A program made the position numbers and the translations under genes. Below, piece after piece: positions 13,319-13,334 of a DNA stretch of 13,334 nucleotides (positions are counted from its first letter, which is position 1; each line of letters starts with the position of its first letter). This stretch comes from Acidobacteriota bacterium (GTDB lineage: Bacteria > Acidobacteriota > Terriglobia > 20CM-2-55-15), in NCBI GenBank assembly GCA_003222755.1, contig QHXA01000226.1, forward strand, positions 1 to 13,334. The letters run 5' to 3'. Under the pieces are notes generated by a model. That model had not been told where the DNA came from. It saw nothing but the letters and a program-made list of their open reading frames with translations, and did no database searches.

Positions 13319-13334
13319 GTGTTCATCTGTCTGT

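Noticed and set aside
1..13334. CRISPR array, tRNA, rRNA or insertion sequence
   Set aside because: No regularly spaced repeats, cloverleaf-like segments, transposase-like proteins or terminal inverted repeats were found by reading.

Overview
The window (mid-50s % GC by eye) looks like chromosomal DNA of a soil-type bacterium, most likely Acidobacteriota. Three things suggest this: a small secreted protein carrying the 'DGKPDxSGxW' motif of a family strongly expanded in that phylum, a lipoprotein-like YtcJ-type amidohydrolase next to it, and a radical SAM enzyme resembling the tetraether/membrane-spanning-lipid synthases, in a phylum known for membrane-spanning iso-diabolic acid. The taxonomic call is an inference; no rRNA or tRNA gene is present.

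Left part, + strand (1-4633): the end of a two-helix zinc-ribbon membrane protein, then a tight cluster encoding a 2-oxoacid (probably pyruvate) dehydrogenase, E1 alpha, E1 beta and lipoyl E2, followed after only 4 nt by a serine O-acetyltransferase (cysE). E3 (lpd) is not in the window. An acetyl-CoA-making complex thus sits directly upstream of an acetyl-CoA-using enzyme.

Middle (4637-7147): a secreted protein of unknown function on the - strand, convergent with cysE with a 3-nt gap, and divergent from it an exported amidohydrolase (YtcJ type) on the + strand. The amidohydrolase is broken by a frameshift/short deletion near 6672-6688, between its metal-binding histidine and the conserved C-terminal half.

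Right-centre (7187-10624): a - strand run yjbQ, erpA-like A-type Fe-S carrier, TPP riboswitch, thiC. The riboswitch lies between erpA and thiC, so it can control thiC alone; its 3' strand contains the thiC ribosome binding site. A perfect 18-bp palindrome lies between erpA and the riboswitch. Divergent from yjbQ is a DUF59/MIP18 (SufT-like) Fe-S assembly protein carrying an N-terminal membrane anchor, which is unusual.

Right end (10625-13318): a large AT-rich hairpin (about 28 paired bases per arm) separates the DUF59 gene from a convergent 705-residue radical SAM protein with a rubredoxin-like CPxC...CPxHG module, a CxxxCxxC SAM-cluster site and further cysteine clusters. It is the most interesting gene here: a candidate membrane-spanning-lipid synthase (Tes/MSS-like). 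Upstream of it on the same strand is folB (dihydroneopterin aldolase), whose product was the substrate once proposed for the archaeal homologue.

Seen together, 7.2-12.8 kb groups two Fe-S assembly factors with two Fe-S/radical SAM client enzymes (ThiC and the Tes-like protein). That functional link is my inference from position only.
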